Source: DAOUMF01 sp034408935 (GTDB lineage Bacteria; Chloroflexota; Dehalococcoidia; SM23-28-2; RBG-16-64-32). Taken from it: 64,000 nucleotides of DNA. Shown here in pieces: positions 41,615-49,619 of this stretch. The first letter of the stretch is position 1. Each line of letters starts with the position of its first letter. The notes under the pieces are model-generated. The model was not told the origin of the DNA, did no database searches, and saw nothing but the letters and a program-made list of their open reading frames with translations. The DNA lies in contig DAOUMV010000003.1 of the NCBI GenBank assembly GCA_034408935.1, positions 248,001 through 312,000 on the forward strand, written 5' to 3'. The position numbers were made by a program, and so were the translations under genes.

Positions 41615-42208
41615 GTGTCTGTACGAATGGCCGCTGCGCGCTCCTTCTGGCCGCTCATGGCGCTGCTAGCCGTCCCAATGGTGTTCCTGGGCCTGGCCTG
41701 CAACGGAGACGGTGACGGGAACCATAACATCGGCATAACCCTCACCAGTCCCACCCCTACGCCAATCGGGACACCCGGTCCTACCGCGACGCCGAGTCCC
41801 ACACCAACGCCATCGCCGAGCCCCAAGGTTTGCGGCACCAACCCGGATCCCGCCCCTCCCAGCGTCCTTCAGGTACTAGAGCCGCAGTCAGCCCAGCAGG
41901 TGGAAAACCCGTTCCACGTTCGTGGGTGGGGTTCGGACATCGGGTTTGAGGAAAAGGGCGTCCTTGTCGCGTTGGTGGATGCGCAAGGTAATGCGCTGCC
42001 GCCGGTTGAGGCGCCGCCGCAAACGCGGGCGAACAGGGTAGCCCCGCCCGGGCTGAACGTGACGGAATTCACACGTCCCTTCGCCGTGGATATTCTGCTG
42101 CCGGAACTGAGGACCATCACTCGCTACTGCTTGTGGGTCTTCCTGGACACGGACGAAGCCGGCGGAGCCAAGGGCGTGGTTCAGGTTCAGATTACGGTTG
42201 CCCCCTAG
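41615..42208 (+). CDS. Lipoprotein with Gmad2-like domain
   Basis: A 197-aa lipoprotein (lipobox LGLAC). A Pro/Thr-rich linker of about 30 residues follows, then a domain with VLEPQSAQQVENPFHVRGWG, VALVDAQGNALPP and FAVDILLPEL, which resembles the Gmad2 immunoglobulin-like domain of secreted proteins. GTG 41615 or ATG 41627 could be the start. It overlaps the convergent DUF62 gene by 4 bp. Confidence 0.72.
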   Translation: MSVRMAAARSFWPLMALLAVPMVFLGLACNGDGDGNHNIGITLTSPTPTPIGTPGPTATPSPTPTPSPSPKVCGTNPDPAPPSVLQVLEPQSAQQVENPFHVRGWGSDIGFEEKGVLVALVDAQGNALPPVEAPPQTRANRVAPPGLNVTEFTRPFAVDILLPELRTITRYCLWVFLDTDEAGGAKGVVQVQITVAP

Positions 42209-43029
42209 TCGCCGCGTACCACCACTGGCTCCCCGATGTCCACGCCCAGTTCGGTGGCTGCGCTGCCTCCCGTCAGGGCGATCTCCAGGAAGCGGGAGCT
42301 GCCTACCAGTGCCGTTAGGCCCTGACCGCTGGCGTAGGTACGCTGGAGCCCCACGATCTGCCGGTCACGTACCTCCACCGTGAGGCGCGGTGAGGCCAGG
42401 TCCTCGCCGCGGACATCGGTGATGAGGTTGCCGAAGACGTCGACGTGAACGATCCGTCCCCTGTGGGACCCGTCGGCCTCTCTCTGCGCCCGGAACGGCG
42501 GCAGGGCGACGACCTCGTCCACCGGCTCGCCGAGGTCTGACAGCGGCACTCCCAGGGAGAGGTGCGCTGCCGCTGGCGCAAAGATGTCGCGGCCGTGGAA
42601 CGTATCGCTGACCGGCTGCCGGTGGTAACGGGCATCAGTCAGGGAGACGCCGGTGGAGCCCTCCGGGAGACGCACCCGTCCGCCGGCCCCTCCCGCCCGG
42701 CTTCGCACGTGGTCAGGCAGGGCCGCGGAGAGGATGCCGTTGTCCGGTCCAATGAACGTTCCGCTGGATGCCCGAAGGGCGATGGCTCGGCGCTGGCTGC
42801 CCACCCCAGGGTCCACGGCGGCTATGTGGATGGTGTGGGGCGGGAAGTAGGGGAGCGACGCTTCCAGCAGGAACGCCCCCTGCCGGATCTGCTGTGGCCT
42901 CACCGCGTGGCTCACGTCGACGATGACGGCCTGAGGGTTCAAGGAGAGGATGACCCCCTTCATAGAGGCTACGTAGGGATCGGCCAGGCCGAAGTCGGTG
43001 GTTAGGGTGATGACCGGCTGCCGCGGCAC
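42205..43029 (-). CDS. SAM hydrolase/hydroxide adenosyltransferase (DUF62)
   Basis: The 274-aa enzyme cleaves S-adenosylmethionine to adenosine and methionine. ITLTTDFGLADPYVASMKGV begins the N-terminal domain, HIAAVDPGVGSQRR and FIGPDNGILSAAL follow, and FHGRDIFAPAAAHL plus VFGNLITDV complete the site. It lies 7 bp after the peptide-binding protein gene and is probably cotranscribed. Confidence 0.9.
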   Translation of the reverse strand: MPRQPVITLTTDFGLADPYVASMKGVILSLNPQAVIVDVSHAVRPQQIRQGAFLLEASLPYFPPHTIHIAAVDPGVGSQRRAIALRASSGTFIGPDNGILSAALPDHVRSRAGGAGGRVRLPEGSTGVSLTDARYHRQPVSDTFHGRDIFAPAAAHLSLGVPLSDLGEPVDEVVALPPFRAQREADGSHRGRIVHVDVFGNLITDVRGEDLASPRLTVEVRDRQIVGLQRTYASGQGLTALVGSSRFLEIALTGGSAATELGVDIGEPVVVRGD

Positions 43030-43036
43030 GGCCTCG

Positions 43037-44749
43037 CTACTTGCCCAACAGTTCGCCGCTTTCGCCCACCGTCCACTGGGCGACGTTGGCGAAGCGGGAG
43101 GACCGGTGGAACAGGGTGCCCAGCTCTACGTTTTGGACCTCCTCCGCCACGAAGTACGTGAACACGGGGTTGTAGAGGAGGACGCTGGGCACGTCTTCTT
43201 GGAACCTCTGCTGGAACGTGTAGTACAGGGCCTGGCGCTTGTCCAGGTCGGTGGTCTGACGGGCCTTCTCGATCACCCTGTCGGCGTCCTCGCTCTGGTA
43301 ACCGGCGATGTTGCTGCCCTCTGGACTGACCTGGGAGCTGTGCCACACGTGATAGGGGTCGGGATCAGGGTCAGGGTCCGCGCCGGGGTCCCAGCCGAAG
43401 ATCGCTGCCTGGTACTGGTGCGGGACCAAGAACTCCTGTACCAGTTCTCCTGAGTCCTGGGGAGCGACGGACACCTGGATGCCCACCTCCGCCAGTTGGT
43501 TGGCGATCTCTTCGGCCAGGGCTATGCGCAGGGGGTCCTGATCGGTCATGAGGGAGATGCGCAGCTCCTTCCCTTTCTTCTGGCGGACGCCGCTATCGGT
43601 CATCCGCCAGCCGGCTTTGTCCAGAATGTCGCTGGCCTTCTCTAGGTCACGGAGCTGGGGTTCTAGCTCTGGGTTATGGGCCCAGGTGCCCGGCACCATG
43701 GGGGAGTCGGCGCGGACGGCGCGGCCGCCCAGCAGCTTGCTGATGATGTCGTCCACGTCGATGCTGAGCGCCACGGCCCGGCGAAGGGCGATATCGTTGA
43801 AGGGCGGCTGGCTGTTGTTCAGGAAGAGGACGGCGTAGGCGGTGCGGTTGGCGCTGTAGGCCCTCAGGCCCGGCGTGGAGGTGAGGAGGTCGTAGTCTTC
43901 CTGGCTGGCTTCGAGTCCCACCAGCAGCCCCTGTACCTCGCCGCGGCTGAGGGCGGCTGCGGCGGTGGAGGGGTCGGGGAAGAAGCGGAACTCGATCTCG
44001 TCCAGGGCTGGCGGTTCGGCGTCGGATGTGGGTTCAATCTCGTCTAGCGTTGGTGGTCCGCCGTGGTAGTTGGGGTTGGCCCGCAGGATCGCCTTGGTCT
44101 GATCCAGCTGGGCCAGGCGGAAGGGCCCTGTGCCTACCGGGGCCTGATTAAAGGGGCTGTCGGCGATGGTGGCCCCGGTCGTCCCTTTCAGGACGTGCTT
44201 GGGCAGGATGCCGATGGTGGTGTGCGAGAGGAAGGGGGCAAACGGCTCCGGCAGCTCGCACAGCAGGGTGAGCTGGTCGGGGGCGTTGCAGGAGACCTGG
44301 CGCCAGAGCTGTCCCAGGGTGGGGTCGCTGGGCAGGTCGGGATCGGCCAACAGCTTGTAGGTGAAGACGACGTCCGCGGCAGTGAAGGCGACGCCGTCGT
44401 CCCAGGTGACGTCGTCGCGGAGGTTGAAGGTGTAGGTAAGGCCGTCTTCGCTGATCTCCCAGTCCTCGGCCAGGTCGGGAAGGATCTCGCCCTCGGGGCC
44501 GAGGCGGGTGAGGCCGGAGAAGACCAACGCAGCCAGGTCGCGGTCCGTGTCGTTGAGGGGGGCAAACAGCGGGTTCACCCGGGCGGGGGAGCCGACGATC
44601 GCTTCCACGTAGCGCTGGTTGCCGTCGTTCCCGTCGGACGAGTCCAGGGCGTTGGCGAGGATGAGCCAGAGCACGGCGATGGCGATGACCCCTAGGAGAA
44701 GGGCCGCGAGCAGGGGCCATTGAGGGCGCGGGATGCGTCGATGGCTCAT
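43037..44749 (-). CDS. ABC transporter substrate-binding protein, family 5 (peptide/nickel type)
   Basis: The 570-aa extracytoplasmic protein has one N-terminal hydrophobic segment (LLAALLLGVIAIAVLWLI) without a lipobox cysteine, so it is secreted or anchored by its signal. SBP-5 blocks are LAEDWEISEDGLTYTFNLRD, VTWDDGVAFTAADVVFTYKL and QAPVGTGPFRL. A duplicated stretch, PPTLDEIEP and PPALDEIEF, lies near residue 235. No permease genes are next to it. Confidence 0.88.
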   Translation of the reverse strand: MSHRRIPRPQWPLLAALLLGVIAIAVLWLILANALDSSDGNDGNQRYVEAIVGSPARVNPLFAPLNDTDRDLAALVFSGLTRLGPEGEILPDLAEDWEISEDGLTYTFNLRDDVTWDDGVAFTAADVVFTYKLLADPDLPSDPTLGQLWRQVSCNAPDQLTLLCELPEPFAPFLSHTTIGILPKHVLKGTTGATIADSPFNQAPVGTGPFRLAQLDQTKAILRANPNYHGGPPTLDEIEPTSDAEPPALDEIEFRFFPDPSTAAAALSRGEVQGLLVGLEASQEDYDLLTSTPGLRAYSANRTAYAVLFLNNSQPPFNDIALRRAVALSIDVDDIISKLLGGRAVRADSPMVPGTWAHNPELEPQLRDLEKASDILDKAGWRMTDSGVRQKKGKELRISLMTDQDPLRIALAEEIANQLAEVGIQVSVAPQDSGELVQEFLVPHQYQAAIFGWDPGADPDPDPDPYHVWHSSQVSPEGSNIAGYQSEDADRVIEKARQTTDLDKRQALYYTFQQRFQEDVPSVLLYNPVFTYFVAEEVQNVELGTLFHRSSRFANVAQWTVGESGELLGK

Positions 44750-44770
44750 GAATTGAGATGTGAGGGCGGG

Positions 44771-44989
44771 CTAGTGGGCGACCACGCTGACGGCGGAGAG
44801 GGTGAGGAAGATGGCCACCAGGACGATGGTCAGTTGAAACAGCGTCTTCTCGATGCCGCGGCGGGTGCGCACGAAGGACCCGCTCTGAAGGCCACCCACA
44901 CCCTCGCCTTTGACCTGAAGCAGGATGATAGCGATAAGAGCTATGGAGATGAATATCTCGCCGATGGCGAGGTAGTCCGTCAATTCCAC
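44771..44989 (-). CDS. secG: Protein translocase subunit SecG
   Basis: A 72-aa protein with two membrane helices joined by the SecG loop QVKGEGVGGLQSGSFVRTRR, then GIEKTLFQLTIVLVAIF. It assists SecYE in protein export. It lies between yvcK and the peptide-binding protein in one direction. Confidence 0.9.
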   Translation of the reverse strand: MELTDYLAIGEIFISIALIAIILLQVKGEGVGGLQSGSFVRTRRGIEKTLFQLTIVLVAIFLTLSAVSVVAH

Positions 44990-45013
44990 TTCCAGCCCCT
45001 GGCTTCCTCGGTG

Positions 45014-46354
45014 CTATCCTTCCAGCGCGCCCACCAGCTTCTTCTCCGCCTCTGGGGCCGGCGCCGGCTGATTGCGATCATAGTAGATGCGCATAAGTGT
45101 CCGGGCCAGCTTCTTGGAGTCGTGGTGGTAGCGGTTCTTCTCGCCGACCACGTCTGCCTGCAGCAATCGTATCCCATTTGCCGGCAGGGAGTCCACCGTG
45201 ACCGGTTGGGAGCGGTCGGCGTTGGGCAGTGTGCCGCTCAGGTTGTTGTTGGCCACGACGCGGTGCAAGAAGTGACCGCCAATGTGCTCTTCAATGGCGG
45301 CAACGTGGTCTGAGAGGCTGAAGCCGTCGGTCTCGCCGGGCTGGGTGGCGACGTTGCAGACGTACACCTTCAGGGCTGGCGAGGCGACGAAGGCCCGCCG
45401 GACCCCTTCCACCAGAAGGTTGGGCAGAACGCTGGTGTACAGGCTGCCGGGCCCCAGGATGATCATGTCCGCTTCCAGGATGGCGCGCACCGTCTCCGGA
45501 TGGGCAGGCGGGTTATCTGGCAGGAGGAAGACCTGCTTGATGCGGCCCTTGGCCTTCGTCTCGGTGATGCTGGACTCGCCGCGGATAGTGTGGGCGTCAT
45601 CGGTCTTAGCGCAGAGGGTGACGTTGGCCAGGGTGGAAGGGATGATCTGGCCGCGCACCGCCAGCACCCGGCTGGTCTGGCGGATGGCGTCTTCCATGTT
45701 GCCGACGACGCCGGACATGGCGACGATGAATAGGTTCCCGAAAGAGTGTCCAGCCAGGCCGGAACCGTTTGAGAAGCGGTACTGGAACAGGCTGGTCATC
45801 AGCGGCTCGGCATCGGCCAGGGCGGCAATGCAGTTGCGCACGTCGCCCGGCGGCAGGATGCCCAGCTCGCGGCGGAGGCGACCGGAGCTGCCGCCGTCGT
45901 CGGCCACGGTGACGACGGCGGTCAGGTTGGTGGTGTACTCCTTGAGCCCTCGCAGGAGGGTGGACAGGCCGGTGCCGCCGCCGATGGCCACGATCTTGGG
46001 GCCCCGGCGCAGCGCCCGCTGGTTGTAGATCATGCTGACGAGGCTCTCGTTGCCGTTGCGGTTGGGCATCACCGCGGAGACGATCGAGTGGTTCAACTTC
46101 CAGACGGAGTAGAGGATGAGCAGCCCGGCGGAGAACATGAACATGCCGCCGCGCACGTAGCGGGGGATGAACTGGAGCGTTAGGTAGTAGACGAAGCCCG
46201 GGAAGGTGAACCCGGAGACGTATGCCTCGCGCAGGATGTAGGCAAGGCCGAAGGTCAGGATCGCCACGCTGATGGCCATCAGGGCAATCCATCGCTTGAT
46301 GTGCATGCCCGGGTAGAACCACTTCAGGAAGTCGGCTTTGAGCAGGCGTCTCAT
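45014..46354 (-). CDS. yvcK: YvcK/CofD-family protein with two N-terminal membrane helices
   Basis: The 446-aa protein has the YvcK domain from about residue 118: KIVAIGGGTGLSTLLRGLKE, VTVADDGGSSGRLRRELGIL and PPGDVRNCIAAL, with IILGPGSLYTSVLPNLLV later. YvcK binds UDP-sugars and controls cell-wall precursor and carbon use. Unlike the Bacillus form it has about 115 extra residues with two helices (WIALMAISVAILTFGLAYI, MFMFSAGLLILYSVW), so it is membrane-bound. whiA and rapZ are absent nearby. Confidence 0.88.
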   Translation of the reverse strand: MRRLLKADFLKWFYPGMHIKRWIALMAISVAILTFGLAYILREAYVSGFTFPGFVYYLTLQFIPRYVRGGMFMFSAGLLILYSVWKLNHSIVSAVMPNRNGNESLVSMIYNQRALRRGPKIVAIGGGTGLSTLLRGLKEYTTNLTAVVTVADDGGSSGRLRRELGILPPGDVRNCIAALADAEPLMTSLFQYRFSNGSGLAGHSFGNLFIVAMSGVVGNMEDAIRQTSRVLAVRGQIIPSTLANVTLCAKTDDAHTIRGESSITETKAKGRIKQVFLLPDNPPAHPETVRAILEADMIILGPGSLYTSVLPNLLVEGVRRAFVASPALKVYVCNVATQPGETDGFSLSDHVAAIEEHIGGHFLHRVVANNNLSGTLPNADRSQPVTVDSLPANGIRLLQADVVGEKNRYHHDSKKLARTLMRIYYDRNQPAPAPEAEKKLVGALEG

Positions 46355-46390
46355 AGTCCCATACTGATAACGCCGTTCCCCTGGAAATGT

Positions 46391-47908
46391 TTACGGGTGG
46401 CCACTCAGTTTCTCCTGCAGGAGCTGGTGCACGATGCCGGGATTGGCGCGGCCGCGCGTCTCCCGCATGACCTGGCCCACCAGAAACTTGAGCGCTTCCT
46501 CCTTGCCGCCGCGGTAGTCGTCGGCTGCTTTCGCGTGTTCCGCTAGGACGCGCTCGACCGCCGCCGCGATCTCGTCGCTGGCGGTGATCTGGACGAGGCC
46601 GGCCTCCTCCACAATCTGTTCCGGATCTCGGCCGGTCTCGAACGTCTCCTTGAAGACTTCTTTCGCAGAGGCGGCGCTTATCTTGCCCGATTTGAGAAGG
46701 CCTAGCAGCTTCGCCAAGCTGGTGGGGGTGAGTTTCATGGCAGGGTCATCAATGTCGAGGCCAGCATCGTTTAGGCGGCGGGAGAGGTCGCCGAGCATCC
46801 AGTTGGCGACGGTCTTGGGGACCTCGGCACCCGTCGTTACCTTCTTGCCGCCTGGGCCAACGGTGATGGTCTGCCATGCATTAAGCGTTTCCTCGAAGAA
46901 CTCTGCCTTGGGGCGCGTTTCGCAGAGCAGCGACACGTCATAATCGGAGAGCCCGTATTCGGACTGAAAGCGGGCGCGCTTGGCGTCTGGCAGCTCCGGC
47001 ATGCGGGCTCGGATCTCTTCGACCCATTGGCGGTCAACGACAAGAGGGGGCAGGTCCGGCTCCGGGAAGTAGCGGTAGTCGTGGGCGTACTCCTTGCTGC
47101 GTTGCGAGACGGTGCGGCCGTCGTCCTCGCGCCAGCCGCGGGTCTCCTGGACGATGCGGCCGCCGGAGTCCAACACCTGGATCTGGCGGTTCACCTCGTA
47201 CTTGATGCCGTCGTAGACGTGGCGGAAGCTGTTGATGTTCTTGAGCTCTACCTTGACTCCGAATTCGGGCTGGGCGAACGGGCGGACGCTGACGTTGGGC
47301 TCGCAGCGCATGTTTCCCTCTTCCATGTTGGCCTGGCTGGCACCGATGTAGCGGAGGATCTGGCGGAGCTTCACCAGGTAGGCCCGGGCCTCCTCCGGGG
47401 ACCGTATGTCCGGCTCCGAGACGATCTCCATAAGGGGTACGCCAGCACGGTTGACATCCACCAGGCTGTAGGTCTCGCCGCTAGCGTCCGTGACGTGGAT
47501 GAGCTTGGCGGTGTCCTCCTCGAGATGGACTCGGGTGATGCCGATCCGCTTGGTTTGGCCGTCGACATCGATCTCCAGCCAACCGTCGCAGCAGAGAGGG
47601 AGGTCGTACTCCGATATCTGGTAGCCCTTCATGAGGTCCGGGTAGTGGTAGTTCTTGCGGTCGAACTTTGCCTGTTCCGGTATCTCGCAGTTGAGGGCCA
47701 GGCCGGTCATGATGGTCATCTCCACCGCCTGTCGGTTGATGACGGGGAGAACGCCGGGCATGCCCAGGCAAACCGGACAGACGTGGGCGTTGGGGGGCGA
47801 GTCCAGGGATGGGAGAGGGCAGGAGCAGAACATCTTGCTGCGCGTGAGCAGCTGAGCGTGGACCTCCAGCCCGATGATCGTCTCGTAATGAGCAGTGGCG
47901 GTGGTCAT
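46391..47908 (-). CDS. gatB: Asp-tRNA(Asn)/Glu-tRNA(Gln) amidotransferase subunit B
   Basis: The 505-aa subunit binds misacylated tRNA and passes ammonia to it. ETIIGLEVHAQLLTRSKMFC opens the family, PNAHVCPVCLGMPGVLPVIN carries zinc ligands, and the C-terminal GatB/YqeY domain ends FLVGQVMRETRGRANPGIVH. gatA and gatC are not in the window. A promoter lies in the gap to tRNA-Leu(UAA), 11 bases before the ATG. Confidence 0.95.
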   Translation of the reverse strand: MTTATAHYETIIGLEVHAQLLTRSKMFCSCPLPSLDSPPNAHVCPVCLGMPGVLPVINRQAVEMTIMTGLALNCEIPEQAKFDRKNYHYPDLMKGYQISEYDLPLCCDGWLEIDVDGQTKRIGITRVHLEEDTAKLIHVTDASGETYSLVDVNRAGVPLMEIVSEPDIRSPEEARAYLVKLRQILRYIGASQANMEEGNMRCEPNVSVRPFAQPEFGVKVELKNINSFRHVYDGIKYEVNRQIQVLDSGGRIVQETRGWREDDGRTVSQRSKEYAHDYRYFPEPDLPPLVVDRQWVEEIRARMPELPDAKRARFQSEYGLSDYDVSLLCETRPKAEFFEETLNAWQTITVGPGGKKVTTGAEVPKTVANWMLGDLSRRLNDAGLDIDDPAMKLTPTSLAKLLGLLKSGKISAASAKEVFKETFETGRDPEQIVEEAGLVQITASDEIAAAVERVLAEHAKAADDYRGGKEEALKFLVGQVMRETRGRANPGIVHQLLQEKLSGHP

Positions 47909-47919
47909 AGGATAGGAGA

Positions 47920-47949
47920 AGTATATCAGCGGCTGGCGCGGGTGAACAA
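47920..47949 (-). promoter_or_regulatory. gatB promoter, very short leader
   Basis: The -35 TTGTTC (47949-47944) and extended -10 TGATATACT (TATACT at 47925-47920) are 18 bp apart. The ATG is 11 bases beyond, with no clear ribosome site. Confidence 0.6.
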
Positions 47950-47963
47950 GGGAACACGTAAAT

Positions 47964-48053
47964 TGGTGCCGGGGGTGGGGATCGAACCCACAAGTCGCCT
48001 GAGGCGACAGCGGATTTTAAGTCCGCCGCGTTTACCGATTTCGCCACCCCGGC
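47964..48053 (-). tRNA. tRNA-Leu(UAA)
   Basis: The 90-nt gene folds fully: acceptor GCCGGGG/CCCCGGC, anticodon arm GCGGA-CTTAAAA-TCCGC with anticodon UAA, a long variable arm GTCGCCTCAGGCGAC and T-arm GTGGGTTCGATCCCCAC. Discriminator A and the 3' CCA are encoded. Its 5' half is duplicated at 48307-48361. Confidence 0.95.
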
Positions 48054-48058
48054 ACGTA

Positions 48059-48301
48059 CTATGGACCGAAAGACGCTTTGAGAATCTCTCGGCCGAAGCC
48101 ACTCTTATAATACTTCTCGCGTGCGCGCGCTGCCTGGCGTGTGTCGAAGCGCTCGGAGAGGAGTAGAACGAAGGGTCTTCTTGCCCTGGTGCTACGTTCA
48201 CGGCCCCTGTTGTGCTGCTGGAGGCGGCGCTCTACGTCTTGGGTCAGGCCGATGTATAGTGCGGCGTCTCGCTGACTCCTGAGGACGTACACGAAGAACA
48301 T
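48059..48301 (-). CDS. Small GIY-YIG endonuclease-domain protein
   Basis: The 80-aa protein is a bare GIY-YIG domain: VYVLRSQRD (GIY strand), ALYIGLTQDVERRLQQHN (YIG strand and Arg), and AAREKYYKSGFGREILK, read AARAREKYYKSG, with the catalytic Glu. The length matches the UPF0213-like class. The ATG lies five bases after the end of the half-tRNA; the frame also stays open back through the half-tRNA to GTG 48355, adding 18 residues (LPAGRQA comes from the palindrome). The stop is 5 bp before the intact tRNA-Leu. It may act as a homing-type nuclease, but relatives may have housekeeping roles. Confidence 0.85.
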   Translation of the reverse strand: MFFVYVLRSQRDAALYIGLTQDVERRLQQHNRGRERSTRARRPFVLLLSERFDTRQAARAREKYYKSGFGREILKASFGP

Positions 48302-48306
48302 TGCGC

Positions 48307-48361
48307 AAGTCCGCCGCGCCTGCCTGCCGGCAGGCAGGTTTACCGATTTCGCCACCCCGGC
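48307..48361 (-). pseudogene. 5'-half copy of tRNA-Leu(UAA) split by a palindrome
   Basis: The segment equals nucleotides 1-35 of the tRNA-Leu(UAA) gene next to it, with 20 extra bases after GGTAAA in the D-loop. Identity begins at the first tRNA base and ends at CTT of the anticodon loop (nt 34 in standard numbering). The 3' half is absent. Confidence 0.9.
48319..48338. repeat. 20-bp palindrome copy 4 (perfect)
   Basis: CCTGCCTGCCGGCAGGCAGG is inserted in the tRNA half-copy between CCGCG and TTTAC (plus strand). The intact tRNA at 47964-48053 is the empty site. No target duplication is visible. Confidence 0.9.
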
Positions 48362-48370
48362 CCAGAGATG

Positions 48371-48376
48371 ATTTTA
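48371..48376 (-). promoter_or_regulatory. -10 box in front of the half-tRNA
   Basis: TAAAAT on the minus strand lies nine bases before the first base of the half-tRNA, the usual place for a tRNA promoter. It would now drive half-tRNA, GIY-YIG and intact tRNA together. Confidence 0.45.
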
Positions 48377-48526
48377 GGCCATTCTTCGCCTTGATGCCCT
48401 ACAGGGAAGCCCCAAAGGCTGACCCTCATTGACACCGGACGTGCTTTCGCACACGATTGTGTTGCTCCAAAACGGGGAGCCCTGGGGCGGGCCCGGTGGG
48501 TAGGAGAAGGCCACCGGAAAGGCGTG

Positions 48527-49603
48527 ATGCTGATGGCGCAGGGGATTGAAGACGTTGGCGTCCCAATCGAGAAGATACAGGCGCTCGGGGAGCGCCTCTT
48601 CGTATCGCTCGGCGTTCCCGAGGATCACGCCCGCGTAACGGTCGAGACGCTGATAGAGGCCGACCTGCGGGGAGTGGAGTCGCACGGTGTGGCGCACCTG
48701 GCCGATTTCTACGTCCGCCGCCTGCTGCGCGAGTATATCAACCCGAAGCCGAACATCGGCGTCGTGAGCGAGACCGCGGCCGTGGCGGTGATCGACGGCG
48801 ACCTGGGCCTGGGATTCGTCGTGGCGCGTCAGGCGATGGACCTGGCGATGGAGAAGGCGCTGGCGACGGGCGTGGGGTTCGTGAGCGTCAGAAACAGCAC
48901 CCACTGCGGAGCCGGTTTTCACTACGCGCTCAAGGCGGCCAGGCGGGAGATGGTAGGGATATCGATGACGACCGGCGGGAATATCGTGGTGCCGCCCGGC
49001 GCCAAGAAGCGCGTGTATGGCGCCAACGTCATCAGCGTGGCGGCGCCGACCGGCAAGGGGTTCGAGTACGTGCTGGACGGCTCGACCAGCGCCGTAGCTG
49101 GCGGCAAGCTGGAGATCGCGGCCCGGCGCGGCAGGTCGATCCCGGAGGGATGGGCCCTCGACGAGAGCGGCGCTCCGACCACCGACTCGACGGCGCTCGC
49201 CCGCGGCGGCGGCCTGCTGCCGCTGGGCGGATCGCCGGAGATGGGGGCGTACAAGGGTTTTGCCCTTGGCATCTTCGCCGACGTGATGTCCGGTGTGCTT
49301 TCAGGGTCCGGTGCGAGCATGATGCTCCCCTCAACCGGTGCCGCCAGCCACCTCCTTGCAGCCATCCGCATCGACGCCTTCCTCCCGGTGTCCGAGTTCA
49401 CTCGCCACATGGACGAGATGATCGACAGCCTGAAGGCGGCGGAGCGCCAGCCCGGCGTGGACGAGATCCTCATCCCAGGAGAGCTGGAGGCGCGCCTCGA
49501 GCGGCAGCGGCTGGCGGACGGTGCGATCCCTCTCCACCCCGTTATCATCGAGAGCCTGAGAACCACGGCAGAGGAGCGAGACGTCCCCTTCGATCTCGCG
49601 TAG
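48527..49603 (+). CDS. Malate/L-lactate (Ldh/YlbC family) dehydrogenase
   Basis: The NAD(P)-dependent 2-hydroxyacid oxidoreductase has DLRGVESHGVAHLADFYVRR, GFVSVRNSTHCGAGFHYALK, FEYVLDGSTSAVAGGKLEIA and GAYKGFALGIFADVMSGVLS, all typical. Substrates in the family include malate, sulfolactate, ureidoglycolate and 2,3-diketogulonate. Start is ATG 48527 or 48533; GGAAAGG lies in front. It is 16 bp upstream of the rraA-like gene, and together they suggest sugar-acid breakdown. Confidence 0.88.
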   Translation: MLMAQGIEDVGVPIEKIQALGERLFVSLGVPEDHARVTVETLIEADLRGVESHGVAHLADFYVRRLLREYINPKPNIGVVSETAAVAVIDGDLGLGFVVARQAMDLAMEKALATGVGFVSVRNSTHCGAGFHYALKAARREMVGISMTTGGNIVVPPGAKKRVYGANVISVAAPTGKGFEYVLDGSTSAVAGGKLEIAARRGRSIPEGWALDESGAPTTDSTALARGGGLLPLGGSPEMGAYKGFALGIFADVMSGVLSGSGASMMLPSTGAASHLLAAIRIDAFLPVSEFTRHMDEMIDSLKAAERQPGVDEILIPGELEARLERQRLADGAIPLHPVIIESLRTTAEERDVPFDLA

Positions 49604-49619
49604 CACGAGGAGAAGCGCT

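Noticed and set aside
48059..48306. Group I intron in tRNA-Leu(UAA)
   Set aside because: The breakpoint matches the intron site, but the intervening bases are almost all coding, no intron core is visible and the downstream tRNA is complete.
5463..48338. Palindromes as intrinsic terminators
   Set aside because: No T-run follows them, and copies lie within a gene, a tRNA fragment and other repeats.
48059..48355. 98-aa version of the GIY-YIG protein starting in the half-tRNA
   Set aside because: The extra 18 residues are translated tRNA and palindrome sequence; ATG 48301 gives the family length. It stays an alternative if the message starts at the half-tRNA.
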